From JADGHE01 sp035716025 (GTDB lineage Bacteria > Pseudomonadota > Alphaproteobacteria > Rhizobiales > Xanthobacteraceae): DNA of 61,722 nucleotides. The notes beneath the pieces were generated by a model. That model had not been told where the DNA came from and ran no database searches. It saw only the letters and a program-made list of their open reading frames with translations. The position numbers and the translations under genes were made by a program. Positions within the stretch are counted from its first letter, which is position 1, and every line of letters begins with the position of its first letter. Shown piece by piece: positions 32,660-41,373 of this stretch. The DNA lies in assembly GCA_035716025.1 (NCBI GenBank), contig DASTKH010000037.1, positions 1 through 61,722 on the forward strand, given 5' to 3'.

Positions 32660-32693
32660 GGTGTTGTTCCTTTCTGTCCCGCGAGCGGCAATC

Positions 32694-33041
32694 TCAATTG
32701 CGGTCCGACTTGATGATTTCGGTCATCGTCACCCCGAGTTTGTCCTCGACGAGGACCACTTCGCCGCGGGCAACCAGCCGGTTGTTTACGTAGATGTCGA
32801 TGGCTTCGCCGACCTTGCGGTCGAGTTCGAGCACCGCCCCGGGACCAAGCCGCAGCAGTTCCGCGACATCCATGCGGGCGCGGCCGAGCACGGCCGAAAC
32901 CTGCACCGGCACGTCGAAAACGGCTTCGAGATCCGCCGCCGATTTCGCCGCCGGCTCCTCGGACGGTACGACCGGCACGTCTTCGACCACGACGCCGGCC
33001 TCCAGGTTCGGCAGTTTCAGCCTGCTCTCGTCTTCGCTCAT
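32694..33041 (-). CDS. fliN: flagellar motor switch protein FliN
   Basis: C-ring protein of the flagellar switch, 115 residues. An acidic, low-complexity N-terminus (about 1-35) precedes the SpoA domain: VFDVPVQVSAVLGRARMDVAELLRLGPGAVLELDRKVGEAIDIYVNNRLVARGEVVLVEDKLGVTMTEI (split here by landmarks 40-108). The ATG at 33041 overlaps the fliH stop by 4 bp. Confidence 0.95.
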   Translation of the reverse strand: MSEDESRLKLPNLEAGVVVEDVPVVPSEEPAAKSAADLEAVFDVPVQVSAVLGRARMDVAELLRLGPGAVLELDRKVGEAIDIYVNNRLVARGEVVLVEDKLGVTMTEIIKSDRN

Positions 33042-33673
33042 GTCGTGCCCTCTGTACACGCGGATCCTCGCGCCGGAGCGCGATGACCCGCCAGATACCG
33101 TTCCACGGCCTCGGCAATCGCCGCTCGCACCGCCTCGCGATCCCGAGCCGCGCCACCGTCCGCCCACTCGATGCGGCAGTCGCCGGCGGCGAGCTCCGGT
33201 TCGGCCAGAACCGCAATGCGGCCGCCGAAACCGCAACTTGCCGCAATCTCGTCGAGACGCGTGCGTGCCTCCTCGAACACGTCCGGGCCGACGCGCACGA
33301 CGACGTGCGGCACGCCGACCAGGTGCCGGAAGCAATCGGCCGCGAGCGCCGCGATTTCCGCAAAGGGCTCGCGCCGGATCAGTTCGGCGGCCAGCTTTTC
33401 GGCGACCGAGACCGCAACGTCCACCGCCTCCGCCTCGAGCCTTGCCTCGACGGCGCGGGTGCTGCGCGCAAGCTTCTCCAGGTTGGCGGCGATCGCGCCG
33501 AGCGCTTTCGCGAGCGCGCCCGCGCTCTCGGTCCGGCCCGCGGCGAGACCGTTGCGATAGCCTCGCTGCTCGGCCTCCGTAAGTTCGGCCTGATGTTGCC
33601 CCGCCGGGACGCGCGCCGACGCGCCGGGTCGGCTAAAGTCGGTGTCGAACAGAAATTTTGCGGGTGCGCCCAT
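33038..33673 (-). CDS. fliH: flagellar assembly protein FliH
   Basis: Regulator of the FliI ATPase in the export apparatus, 211 residues (FlbE in Caulobacter). The N-terminus has AKFLFDTDFSRP; an Ala/Glu-rich helical region (about 30-100) leads into the FliH/VATPase-E-like C-terminal domain with HVVVRVGPDVFEEA and GDCRIEWADGGAARD. Placement between fliG (10 bp) and fliN (4-bp overlap) supports the call, because FliH sequences diverge fast. Confidence 0.88.
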   Translation of the reverse strand: MGAPAKFLFDTDFSRPGASARVPAGQHQAELTEAEQRGYRNGLAAGRTESAGALAKALGAIAANLEKLARSTRAVEARLEAEAVDVAVSVAEKLAAELIRREPFAEIAALAADCFRHLVGVPHVVVRVGPDVFEEARTRLDEIAASCGFGGRIAVLAEPELAAGDCRIEWADGGAARDREAVRAAIAEAVERYLAGHRAPARGSACTEGTT

Positions 33674-33683
33674 CCGGTCTGCC

Positions 33684-34787
33684 CTAGTAGATCAGCTCGT
33701 CTTCGCCGCGATTCTTCGAGATCATGATCTCGCCTTTCGCTGCGAGATCCTTTGCCAGATTGACGAGCATGGTTTGTGCTTCGTCGACGTCGCGCAGCCG
33801 CACGGGCCCCATCGCCTGCATGTCGTCCACCAGCATCTTGGCCGCGCGGGTCGACATGTTCCCGAGGAAGAAGGCGCGCACGGTGTCGGATGCACCCTTC
33901 AGCGCGATGGCGAGCTTGTCCTTGTCGACATGTCGCATGAGAGTCTGCGCCGAGGCCGCGTCGAGCTTGATCAGGTCGTCGAAGGTGAACATCAGCGTCT
34001 TGATGCGCTCGGCCGCCTCCCGGTTGCGTTCCTCGAGAGCCGTGAGAAAGCGGGTTTCGGTCTGCCTGTCGAAATTGTTGAAGATCTCCGCCATGACCTC
34101 GTGCGCGTCGCGGCGACGGGTCTGCGAGAGATTGGACATGAACTCGGTGCGCAAGGTCTGCTCAACGCGCTCCAGAACATCCTTTTGCACCGATTCCATC
34201 CTCAGCATCCGCGAGACGACGTCGAGCGCGAGTTCTTCCGGCAGGATTGCGAGAACCCGCGCCGCATGCTCCGGACGCAGTTTCGACAGCACCACGGCGA
34301 CCGTCTGCGGGTATTCGTTTTTGAGATAATTGGCGAGAACCTGTTCCTGAACGTTCGACAGCTTCTCCCACATATTGCGGCCGGCCGGGCCGCGAATTTC
34401 CTCCATGATCGCGGAAACACGCTCGCCCGGCAGGTACTGCTGGAGCAACCGTTCCGTCGCTTCGTAATTTCCCAGCACCGCGCCGGAGGCGGAAAGCCGC
34501 GAGACGAATTCCAGAAGCAGGTTTTCGACGGAGCTCGCCTCGATGACGCCCAGCGTGGACATGGTGACCGACAGAGTACGCAACTCATCGTCGTCGAGCA
34601 GCTTCCAGATTTTTTCGCCATGCTGTTCGCCGAGTGCGAGCAGGAGAATGGCGGCCCGCTCGACGCCGCGAAGCTCGCGCGACGGGGCGGACTTCGCCTG
34701 CGCCTGCTGGCGTCCCGAAAGCGTCGCCATCAGTTCGGCGATATCGTTGACGTCGGTACCGGCTTTTGCCGTGGCAGTGGGCGGCAT
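33684..34787 (-). CDS. fliG: flagellar motor switch protein FliG
   Basis: Torque-generating switch protein that joins the MS-ring to the stator, 367 residues. It has the FliG N-domain (ERAAILLLALGEQHGEKIW), a middle domain with the RYLPGE-equivalent QQYLPGERVS, and the C-terminal armadillo-like domain ending in the torque helix region MFTFDDLIKLDAASAQTLMRHVD. Start ATG at 34787, 4 bp from the fliF stop. Confidence 0.95.
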   Translation of the reverse strand: MPPTATAKAGTDVNDIAELMATLSGRQQAQAKSAPSRELRGVERAAILLLALGEQHGEKIWKLLDDDELRTLSVTMSTLGVIEASSVENLLLEFVSRLSASGAVLGNYEATERLLQQYLPGERVSAIMEEIRGPAGRNMWEKLSNVQEQVLANYLKNEYPQTVAVVLSKLRPEHAARVLAILPEELALDVVSRMLRMESVQKDVLERVEQTLRTEFMSNLSQTRRRDAHEVMAEIFNNFDRQTETRFLTALEERNREAAERIKTLMFTFDDLIKLDAASAQTLMRHVDKDKLAIALKGASDTVRAFFLGNMSTRAAKMLVDDMQAMGPVRLRDVDEAQTMLVNLAKDLAAKGEIMISKNRGEDELIY

Positions 34788-34791
34788 AGGC

Positions 34792-36429
34792 TTAAGCGCT
34801 CTCGTGGAGCCAATGACGGATGATGGCGACGGTCTCTTCGGGGTTTCGGTCAGCGAGCTCGCCGACTTTCTGCACCGACTGCGCGTGCAGCTGACCCTTC
34901 ACCTGCACGATGTCGATGAGCTTTGCGGTGTCGCTCGCGGTGGGTGGCGACTCCACTTCGGCCGTCAGGGTCGGCGGGGCCGCGGCGGTCGCCGCGATCA
35001 GTCCCGGCGGCTCGGCGCCGCGCGCAAAAAGCGGCCGTTCTTCGGGCGCGAGGACACGACGAACCAGGGGACGCACGACGATCAGCAGCACGAGCGCCCC
35101 GAGCAATGACAGCACCGCAAGCTCGGCTCCGCGCAGAATGTCCTCCTTCGTGAAATCGAACAGCGACGACCACTCCGAAGGCGGCTTCGAGAGAGCGGGG
35201 GTCGGGCCGTCTGCGAAGCGCAGATTCACGACCTCCAACCGGTCGCCGCGCGCCTCGTTGAAGCCGATTGCCGATCGCACCAGCGCCGTGATTCGCTCCA
35301 TCTCCTCCTTTGAGCGTGGCTGGTAAACGGATTCGCCCTTCTCGTTTCTGGCATAGATTCCGTCGACCACGACGGCTGCGGAAATGCGCTTGACGCGTGC
35401 GCCTTCGATGACCTGCGTCTTCGTGGTACGCGAGATCTCGTAATTGACGATCTCCTCGGATTTGCGCGCCTGGTCGCGACCTGCCGCCTCGCCGGGGCGC
35501 GGCGCCGCGCCGGGCAGTTCGTTGCTCGCGGTCACCTGCCCTTCCCGCGCGCTGGAGGTTGCCGACTGCTCCTCCCGTGTCTGGCTCGAGCGGACAACAC
35601 GACCTTCGGGGTCGAACCGGTCGGACGTCTCGGTGATCCGATTGACGTCGAATTCGGCGGCAATTTGCACGCGCGCCCGGCCGGGCCCGACAACCGAGGC
35701 CATAATGGCTTCGACCTGCTCGCGAAGACGCCGCTCGAAGGCCTGCTGCTGCTCGAAGCCCGCGCCGAGGACCGCGTCGGCATCGCCTGAGCCGTTGGCG
35801 AGCAAACGGCCGGCCTCATCGACGATGGAAATCCGTTCCGGCCTCAGGCCGTTGACCGCGGTCGCCACCAGATGACGGATCGCGCGGACCTGCTGCGGCT
35901 CGAGCTGGCCGCGGACGTTCAGCACGATCGAGGCCGACGGCTCAAACTTGTCGCGAGAAAAGAGCGGCCGCTCGGGCAGTACCAGATGCACGCGCGCGCC
36001 CTGCACACGATCGATGGCCTGGATCGTGCGGGCGAGTTCGCCCTCGAGCGCACGCAGGCGGTTGATGTTCTGGACGAAGCTCGTCGCACCCAGAACGTCC
36101 GACTTGTCGAAGATTTCGTAGCCGACACCGCCGCCCTTCGGCAGGCCGGCTTCGGCGAGCCGCACCCGAAGCCGGGCGACCTGTTCGCGCGGCACCAGGA
36201 TCGACGACCCGCCCGATTGCAACTCATAGGCGATCCCCTGCCGATCCAGCTCCTTGATGATGGCTCCGGAATCGGCAGGCGGCAGATCATTGAAGAGAAG
36301 CGTCATCTGCGGGGCCGTGATCCGCAGAATGATGAAGGCGAAAAAGGCCACCAGGGAGAGCGTCACCGCTGCCATGGCGGCCATACGCGCAGCCCCGAGA
36401 GTCTTTAGGAAATCCAGAAGTCCCTGCAC
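34792..36429 (-). CDS. fliF: flagellar MS-ring protein FliF
   Basis: Forms the membrane ring on which the flagellum is built. About 545 residues, with an N-terminal membrane helix (AAVTLSLVAFFAFIILRI), the YscJ-like ring domains (LFNDLPPADSGAIIKELDRQGI, ARTIQAIDRVQGARVHLVLPE), a disordered middle, a second membrane helix (AELAVLSLLGALVLLIVV) and a cytosolic tail that binds FliG. Rhizobial FliF usually starts MQGLLDFLK, so I chose the GTG at 36429; in-frame starts at 36441 (GTG) and 36477 (TTG, inside a 7-bp hairpin) are possible. Confidence 0.92.
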   Translation of the reverse strand: MQGLLDFLKTLGAARMAAMAAVTLSLVAFFAFIILRITAPQMTLLFNDLPPADSGAIIKELDRQGIAYELQSGGSSILVPREQVARLRVRLAEAGLPKGGGVGYEIFDKSDVLGATSFVQNINRLRALEGELARTIQAIDRVQGARVHLVLPERPLFSRDKFEPSASIVLNVRGQLEPQQVRAIRHLVATAVNGLRPERISIVDEAGRLLANGSGDADAVLGAGFEQQQAFERRLREQVEAIMASVVGPGRARVQIAAEFDVNRITETSDRFDPEGRVVRSSQTREEQSATSSAREGQVTASNELPGAAPRPGEAAGRDQARKSEEIVNYEISRTTKTQVIEGARVKRISAAVVVDGIYARNEKGESVYQPRSKEEMERITALVRSAIGFNEARGDRLEVVNLRFADGPTPALSKPPSEWSSLFDFTKEDILRGAELAVLSLLGALVLLIVVRPLVRRVLAPEERPLFARGAEPPGLIAATAAAPPTLTAEVESPPTASDTAKLIDIVQVKGQLHAQSVQKVGELADRNPEETVAIIRHWLHESA

Positions 36430-36504
36430 GGCAACATGCACCTGCTGCGGCGCCCATGGAGGAGCGCCGACAGGCAAAAATTGCCTGCCTTATGGTTTCT
36501 GTTT

Positions 36505-36512
36505 GGTTAACC
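36505..36512 (-). promoter_or_regulatory. CtrA-like half-site upstream of fliF
   Basis: GGTTAACC, a palindrome containing the CtrA core TTAA(CC), lies 76-83 bp before the preferred fliF start codon (28-35 bp before the alternative TTG). In Caulobacter the fliF operon is a CtrA-activated class II operon. I see no second TTAA at the N7 spacing, so this is a half-site at best. Confidence 0.4.
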
Positions 36513-36534
36513 GGAGAGCGGGCGGGCGGCGCCC

Positions 36535-36569
36535 AAAAGCAGAACGCCGGCTCGCAGCCGGCGTTCTGC
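36535..36569 (-). terminator. strong intrinsic terminator after sciP
   Basis: A 14-bp perfect inverted repeat (36539-36552 with 36556-36569) with a 3-nt loop starts 20 bp after the sciP stop. On the minus strand the stem is followed by TTTT (36538-36535). It separates sciP from the fliF operon that follows on the same strand. Confidence 0.8.
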
Positions 36570-36589
36570 AGGCCGTCAACAGGTGCGGT

Positions 36590-36865
36590 CTATTGGCGAT
36601 ATTGCTGGATCCGCGTGGTGCGCAACCCCGCAAGGCCATGACGGTCAATGGAATATTGCCACGACAGAAATTCCTCGACCGTCAGCGTGTAGCGGCTGCA
36701 CGCCTCTTCGAGAGAAAGCAGTCCCCCCCGGACGGCCGCCACGACCTCGGCCTTGCGCCGGATCACCCACCGTTTCGTGCCGGGTGCCGGCAGGTCGGCG
36801 ATCGTCAAAGGACTGCCATCAGGCCCGATGACATACTTGACCCTCGGGCGAACAGGCTCGGTCAT
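36590..36865 (-). CDS. sciP: CtrA inhibitor SciP (DUF1153)
   Basis: A 91-residue DUF1153 helix-turn-helix protein, the exact length of Caulobacter SciP. Motifs: VKYVIGPDGSPLTIADLPAP, then TKRWVIRRKAEVVAAVRGGLLSLEEAC and YTLTVEEFLSWQ. In Caulobacter SciP binds CtrA and blocks transcription of CtrA-activated flagellar and other genes. The ATG at 36865 gives the family start MTEPVRPRVKY. It lies between flgD and the fliF operon with a CtrA-like box upstream and its own terminator downstream, so it is probably monocistronic. Confidence 0.93.
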   Translation of the reverse strand: MTEPVRPRVKYVIGPDGSPLTIADLPAPGTKRWVIRRKAEVVAAVRGGLLSLEEACSRYTLTVEEFLSWQYSIDRHGLAGLRTTRIQQYRQ

Positions 36866-36921
36866 AGAGGCACTCACGAACACAGACAGACCAAACTTGC
36901 CCTGACGGTAGTCCGTGCGGC

Positions 36922-36936
36922 TTAAAATTTGCCTAA
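36922..36936 (-). promoter_or_regulatory. CtrA-like box upstream of sciP
   Basis: On the minus strand the sequence reads TTAG-N7-TTAA, seven of eight positions of the CtrA consensus TTAA-N7-TTAA with correct spacing. It is 57-71 bp before the sciP start. A perfect inverted repeat (CTCAAT, TCG, ATTGAG) follows at 36940-36954. CtrA activation of sciP is known in Caulobacter; here it is inferred. Confidence 0.5.
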
Positions 36937-37024
36937 GCACTCAATTCGATTGAGAAAATAATGTCGGCTTCGCCCGGCGGTCCGGCGCAACGCCAAATCG
37001 GGGTCGCGCCTCGGCCGGTGCCGC

Positions 37025-37699
37025 TCAATCCGTTGCCGCGCGCCGCACCTGTCGAACCTGATCGAGCGTGTAGATCTGACCTCCGATCGAAAGTGCGGGC
37101 GGGCTCTGCGCGATGTCGATGCCGTCCACGACGCCGGTAACCTCGGTCGAGACAGAAACCGGCTGCCCATTCGCGCTTCTGGCGGAAATTGCGATGCTGT
37201 AGTCGCCCGCCGGCCAGGCCGTGCCGTCGTTGCCGCGGCCGTTCCATACGAAATCCTGCGGACCCGCTGCAATCGAGATCGTCCCGGTATAGGCCGTCTG
37301 CCCGGTCCTGCTCGTGATCGTAACGGCCGCCGTCCCGGGCCCCGCTGCCGTCAGGCGCCATGTCGCCCGATTGTCGGCCAGTTTGGCGGTGTGACCGTCG
37401 ACCGACACGGTGGCACCGATGAACCCGAGTGCGGCCGTGGCCTGCGCGGTCTGTTGCAAGCTGATGAGCGTGTTGAGCGACGTGTTGGTGCTGATCTGCT
37501 GTTCGACCTGCGCGAACTGCACAAGCTGCTGCGTGAACTGGTTGGTGTCGAGCGGATCGAGCGGATTCTGGTTCTTCAATTGCGTCGTGAGCAATTGAAG
37601 AAACGTGTCGAAGTTTCTCGCGATGATCACGCGGCTCGACGCAGTGCCTGCCCCCGTGCCCGCCGAGGCGGCCGAACCGATCGCCGACAGATCCGCCAT
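37025..37699 (-). CDS. flgD: flagellar hook capping protein FlgD
   Basis: Scaffold that caps the growing hook, 224 residues. The N-terminal FlgD motif NFDTFLQLLTTQLKNQNPLDPLDTNQFTQQLVQFAQVEQ (landmarks at about 28-68) is followed by a LNTLISLQQTAQA repeat and a C-terminal Ig/tudor-like region containing FVWNGRGNDGTAWPAGDYS. It starts 9 bp after fliK, so they form an operon. Confidence 0.95.
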   Translation of the reverse strand: MADLSAIGSAASAGTGAGTASSRVIIARNFDTFLQLLTTQLKNQNPLDPLDTNQFTQQLVQFAQVEQQISTNTSLNTLISLQQTAQATAALGFIGATVSVDGHTAKLADNRATWRLTAAGPGTAAVTITSRTGQTAYTGTISIAAGPQDFVWNGRGNDGTAWPAGDYSIAISARSANGQPVSVSTEVTGVVDGIDIAQSPPALSIGGQIYTLDQVRQVRRAATD

Positions 37700-37708
37700 G
37701 GCCGGCTC

Positions 37709-39229
37709 CTACACCCGGATGTCGATGCCGCGGCCGAGCCCGCGCAAGACGCCGTAGCCCCGCCGCACAGCCTCGTGCACGGCGACATCGGCATCCGGCA
37801 CAATCAGCAGTTTCGGCGCCGGGACGAACGGCAATGGGTGAGAATTGCCGTGATCCCGCAGCGAAAAATGCAGCCCGCCGCCGTCCGCCCGCAGCCCCGC
37901 CGACTGCAGCGCCTGTTGCAGCGTCGGCGCGTCGCGCCGCAGGAGGTCGAGCGTCTCGGCACGTTCGACCACGAGTCGCGAGGTGACCTGACCGTCCCGA
38001 CCAATATCGAGCCGCACGTCGATGCGGCCAAGCTCCGGCGGATCGAGACGCACTTCGAATCGGCGCTTCCCTTCGGCGAGGCGAGAGGCGATCTCGATGG
38101 CAAGCCCGGCAATGGGAATGAGCCGACCCGTGTCTGCCGGCGCAGCCGTCGGTCCGGAAGCGAAGGCGCCGTCAGTGCCGCCCGGCCCAAGCGGTGCAAG
38201 CGCCGCGGACATCGGCCCCGTGAGAGTGGCGGCCGCCGACGGCGCGGCGCCCGGCGTCGCAGCCGTGGACGACTCCGCTCGCGGCGCGAAGTCGGCATCC
38301 TTCGGGGCCGGCATGGCTGCGGCAGTCGAGGGGACAGTCGGCCCTTTGCCGGCCTTTAACGGCTTGGCGGGAGCCTTCAAGTCGGCCGCCTCGTTCGCAC
38401 CCCCGCCGGTCGCGGGCGGCGGCGCGGAGCCGGCGGCTTCCGTTTCACTCGCCCCCTTACCCCTGCCGCCGTTTTCCGCGGGCGGCGGCGGCCCTTTACC
38501 CGGCTTCGAGACGGCGGCTTCCGGCCCGCTCCGGACCGCCCGGTCGGAGATTTCGAGCGCTGCCTCCCGGGCCGACGAAGCGGGGGCGGCAAGGACCGCA
38601 ACCGGTCCCGGGGCCGGCGCGGCCGGCGCGGGAAGGCCCATCGGCCCGGACCCGTCCGCCGATCCCATCGCCGGCACGGCCGCCGGCGGCATCACAACGG
38701 GCGGTGCAGAGCCGTCCGGCGGCGAAACGTCCGTGTCGGGTTGTCGATCGCCCGAACCGGGCTCGGCTGCGATGGGCTTGACGTCGCCCTCCGCCGAGAC
38801 GACGGCCGGCGGCTCTCCGGTCTCGCCTTCTTCGGGGTCGACCTCCGGCCTCTCCGGCATGACGGGCGCGGCCGATGAGGACCCGTCGCCGCCTTCTCGC
38901 ATTCCGGTCATCGCGGCAAGACCTTCCGCGCGGTCCGGCGGGTCGGCCGGCAGGGGCGGGTCTTCGGCAGGCCGTTCGGGTGGCAACCGCTCCGGCCCGC
39001 GCGCTTCAATCCCGCTTGTGGGTCCAACGTCCCGGGGTCGCTCACGCTCGCGCGAAGGGCGGCCATGACCGATGTTCGGCGTCGAAGCCGGCATGTCTCC
39101 CGATCCTTCGGCGTCCAGCAGATCGCCGAAGGACGTCGCACCGCGGTTCTCCGGCGACGAGGGACGCGGCGGCCGTTCGGCCACCGGCGGGCCGGGCGGA
39201 CCGGCCCGCATGGAAGCGGAATGAGGCAC
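37709..39229 (-). CDS. fliK: flagellar hook-length control protein FliK
   Basis: A 506-residue protein. Residues 1 to about 365 are low-complexity, very rich in Pro/Ala/Gly/Glu, as expected of the molecular-ruler part of FliK. Residues about 370-460 are the conserved Flg_hook C-terminal domain: VRLDPPELGRIDVRLDIGRDG, RAETLDLLRRDAPTLQQAL and GGGLHFSLRDHG. It controls hook length and the export switch. It precedes flgD by 9 bp. The start at 39229 is the first ATG in the frame; low complexity makes it hard to verify. Confidence 0.9.
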   Translation of the reverse strand: MPHSASMRAGPPGPPVAERPPRPSSPENRGATSFGDLLDAEGSGDMPASTPNIGHGRPSRERERPRDVGPTSGIEARGPERLPPERPAEDPPLPADPPDRAEGLAAMTGMREGGDGSSSAAPVMPERPEVDPEEGETGEPPAVVSAEGDVKPIAAEPGSGDRQPDTDVSPPDGSAPPVVMPPAAVPAMGSADGSGPMGLPAPAAPAPGPVAVLAAPASSAREAALEISDRAVRSGPEAAVSKPGKGPPPPAENGGRGKGASETEAAGSAPPPATGGGANEAADLKAPAKPLKAGKGPTVPSTAAAMPAPKDADFAPRAESSTAATPGAAPSAAATLTGPMSAALAPLGPGGTDGAFASGPTAAPADTGRLIPIAGLAIEIASRLAEGKRRFEVRLDPPELGRIDVRLDIGRDGQVTSRLVVERAETLDLLRRDAPTLQQALQSAGLRADGGGLHFSLRDHGNSHPLPFVPAPKLLIVPDADVAVHEAVRRGYGVLRGLGRGIDIRV

Positions 39230-39467
39230 GGCTGGCAGACCTCCCTACAAGGCCGACGGGGACTTCTGCGCTCCTGGTGCAAAGCGCGGGCCAGCCGCGT
39301 GGCTTGAGCGAAAAACCAGGCCAAATCGGTGTCTTGGGCGTCGATGCTCATCCGCCGGAAAACGCATCGGCCGGCACGGTTTGCCGGGCCTGCGGCAAGA
39401 ACTGCCGGGGCGGGGAAGAGCGCAACCGCCATTGCGCCGGCTCCGGCGCTTCCTATAGTAGAGGTCT

Positions 39468-40655
39468 ATGCTCAACAGCCTCGGCATCGACCGTCCGCCG
39501 CACGCGACCCGCGTGGTCGTCGCCATGTCGGGCGGGGTTGATTCTTCCGTCACGGCCGCGCTTTTGAAGGCCGAGGGCTACGAGGTGATCGGCGTCACGC
39601 TGCAGCTCTACGACCACGGTGCGGCGGTCCACCGAAAGGGGGCCTGCTGCGCAGGGCGCGACGTCCAGGACGCGCGTACCGTTGCCGCCGAGATCGGCAT
39701 TCCCCATTACGTGCTCGATTACGAGGAGCGATTCAAGGAAGCGGTCATCGACCCGTTTGCGCAGGCCTATATCGCCGGCGAGACGCCGGTCCCCTGCATC
39801 TCCTGCAACCAGGCGATCAAGTTTCACGATCTGCTCGAGACGGCGCGCGATCTCAACGCGGACGTGCTGGCGACGGGTCATTACGTGCAGAGCCGCCGCC
39901 GTCCGGACGGCCGCTTCGACCTTTATCGCGCGCGGGAGGAAGAGCGGGACCAGAGCTATTTCCTGTTCGCGACCACGCGCGCGCAGCTTGACTTTCTGCG
40001 CTTTCCCCTGGGGCAACTGACCAAGGCCGAGACCCGCGCAGCGGCGCGCCGACTTGGGCTTGCCATCGCCGACAAGCACGACAGCCAGGACATCTGCTTC
40101 GTGCCTTCGGGCCGCTATGCTGAGATGATCGCACGCCTCAATCCTGGCGCGGCGACTCCCGGTGAAATCGTCGATCTCGACGGGCGTGTGCTCGGCGAGC
40201 ATGCCGGGATCATCAATTTCACGGTCGGGCAGCGGCGCGGTCTCGGCATTGCCGCCGGCGCGCCGCTTTATGTCGTGCGTCTCGAAGCCGAGACCCAGCG
40301 CGTGGTGGTCGGCCCGCGCGAAGCGCTGCGCACGCGACGCCTGTGGCTGCGCGAGGTGAACTGGCTGGGCGATGTGCCGATCGAAGACTCATCGGACGAA
40401 CAGCGCAGCGAGGTCTTCGTGAAGGTGCGCTCGACTCGTCCGCCCCGGCCCGCCTGGGTCTGGTGCGAGGACGGGGTCGTGACGGTCGAACTGGTCGAGG
40501 GCGAGGACGGTGTTTCGCCCGGCCAAGCCTGCGTCTTCTACGACGCGCCGGCCGGAGAAGCGCGTGTCCTGGGCGGGGGCTTCATTGCCGGTACGGAAAG
40601 GCGCGACATCGTCCATTCCGGAGCCCGAAACCGCCCGGCCGCCGCCGCCGCGTGA
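39468..40655 (+). CDS. mnmA: tRNA-specific 2-thiouridylase MnmA
   Basis: Catalyses s2U34 formation in Lys, Glu and Gln tRNAs. The 395-residue protein has the PP-loop SGGVDSSV (21-28), two candidate catalytic cysteines (CISCNQAIKF and SQDICFVPSG), and the GQRRGLGI motif of the C-terminal barrel. It is divergent from fliK across 238 bp. A class I methyltransferase gene follows 25 bp later. Confidence 0.96.
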   Translation: MLNSLGIDRPPHATRVVVAMSGGVDSSVTAALLKAEGYEVIGVTLQLYDHGAAVHRKGACCAGRDVQDARTVAAEIGIPHYVLDYEERFKEAVIDPFAQAYIAGETPVPCISCNQAIKFHDLLETARDLNADVLATGHYVQSRRRPDGRFDLYRAREEERDQSYFLFATTRAQLDFLRFPLGQLTKAETRAAARRLGLAIADKHDSQDICFVPSGRYAEMIARLNPGAATPGEIVDLDGRVLGEHAGIINFTVGQRRGLGIAAGAPLYVVRLEAETQRVVVGPREALRTRRLWLREVNWLGDVPIEDSSDEQRSEVFVKVRSTRPPRPAWVWCEDGVVTVELVEGEDGVSPGQACVFYDAPAGEARVLGGGFIAGTERRDIVHSGARNRPAAAAA

Positions 40656-40680
40656 GGGGGCGACGCAGCACCGGCATCGC

Positions 40681-41373
40681 ATGAGCGCCGACCTCGACAA
40701 GAACAGCGTGGAACAAGCCTATGCCCGCTGGGCGCCCGTCTATGACCTCGTCTTCGACAAGGTGATGGCCGCCGGCCGCCGCGAGGCGGTGGCCGCCGCC
40801 CTGCGGGCCGGCACGCGTATCGCCGATGTCGGCATCGGCACCGGGCTGGAACTCCGCTATTTCACTCCGGAGACGCGCGTGGTCGGCATCGACCTTTCGG
40901 AGCCGATGCTGCGCAAGGCGCAGGCCCGCGCGCAGACCCTCTCCATGCGACACCTGCTCGGGCTCTGCGTCATGGATGCGGCCCGGCTCGGCTTTGCCGA
41001 CGGCACGTTCGATGCCGTGGTCGCCCCTTATGTCATCACCGTCGTGCCGAATCCCGAGGCCACGCTCGACGAATTGCTGCGCGTGGTGCGACCGGGCGGC
41101 GAAATCGTGCTCGTGAACCATATAGGCGCGCAAAGCGGCCCACGGGCCGCTTTCGAGCGCTGGCTCGCGCGGCAGACCCGCCATCTCGGCTGGCGCCCCG
41201 AATTTCCCTGGGAACGCATCGCGCGCTGGCTCGCGGGCCGGCCCGACGCGATGCTCGCGGAACGGCGGACCGTCCCGCCTTTCGGCCTGTTCACGCTCGT
41301 GCGCCTGCGCAAGCGCGCGGTCGACGCGCAGCCCGGCCTCCGCAGCGGCATAGCGCCGGGCGCACCTTCTTAG
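40681..41373 (+). CDS. class I SAM-dependent methyltransferase, probable phosphatidylethanolamine N-methyltransferase (PmtA-like)
   Basis: A 230-residue methyltransferase. AYARWAPVYDLVFDKV at the N-terminus resembles the Rhodobacter-type PmtA, and the SAM site is IADVGIGTGLELRYF with GIDLSEPMLRKA and a later VVRPGGEIVLVNH. PmtA converts phosphatidylethanolamine to phosphatidylcholine. The PmtA call is by resemblance; a ubiquinone/menaquinone-type methyltransferase is the alternative. It ends in a 4-bp convergent overlap with the ABC permease. Confidence 0.7.
   Translation: MSADLDKNSVEQAYARWAPVYDLVFDKVMAAGRREAVAAALRAGTRIADVGIGTGLELRYFTPETRVVGIDLSEPMLRKAQARAQTLSMRHLLGLCVMDAARLGFADGTFDAVVAPYVITVVPNPEATLDELLRVVRPGGEIVLVNHIGAQSGPRAAFERWLARQTRHLGWRPEFPWERIARWLAGRPDAMLAERRTVPPFGLFTLVRLRKRAVDAQPGLRSGIAPGAPS

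Noticed and set aside
36471..36487. Hairpin at the first possible fliF start (TTG at 36477)
   Set aside because: A 7-bp repeat around three A residues could be a translation control element, but the likely start is the GTG at 36429, which leaves the hairpin in the leader without clear function.
38022..39068. 348-codon low-complexity plus-strand frame opposite fliK
   Set aside because: Gly/Ser/Ala-rich translation of the antisense of the low-complexity part of FliK; fliK has its conserved C-terminal domain and operon context.
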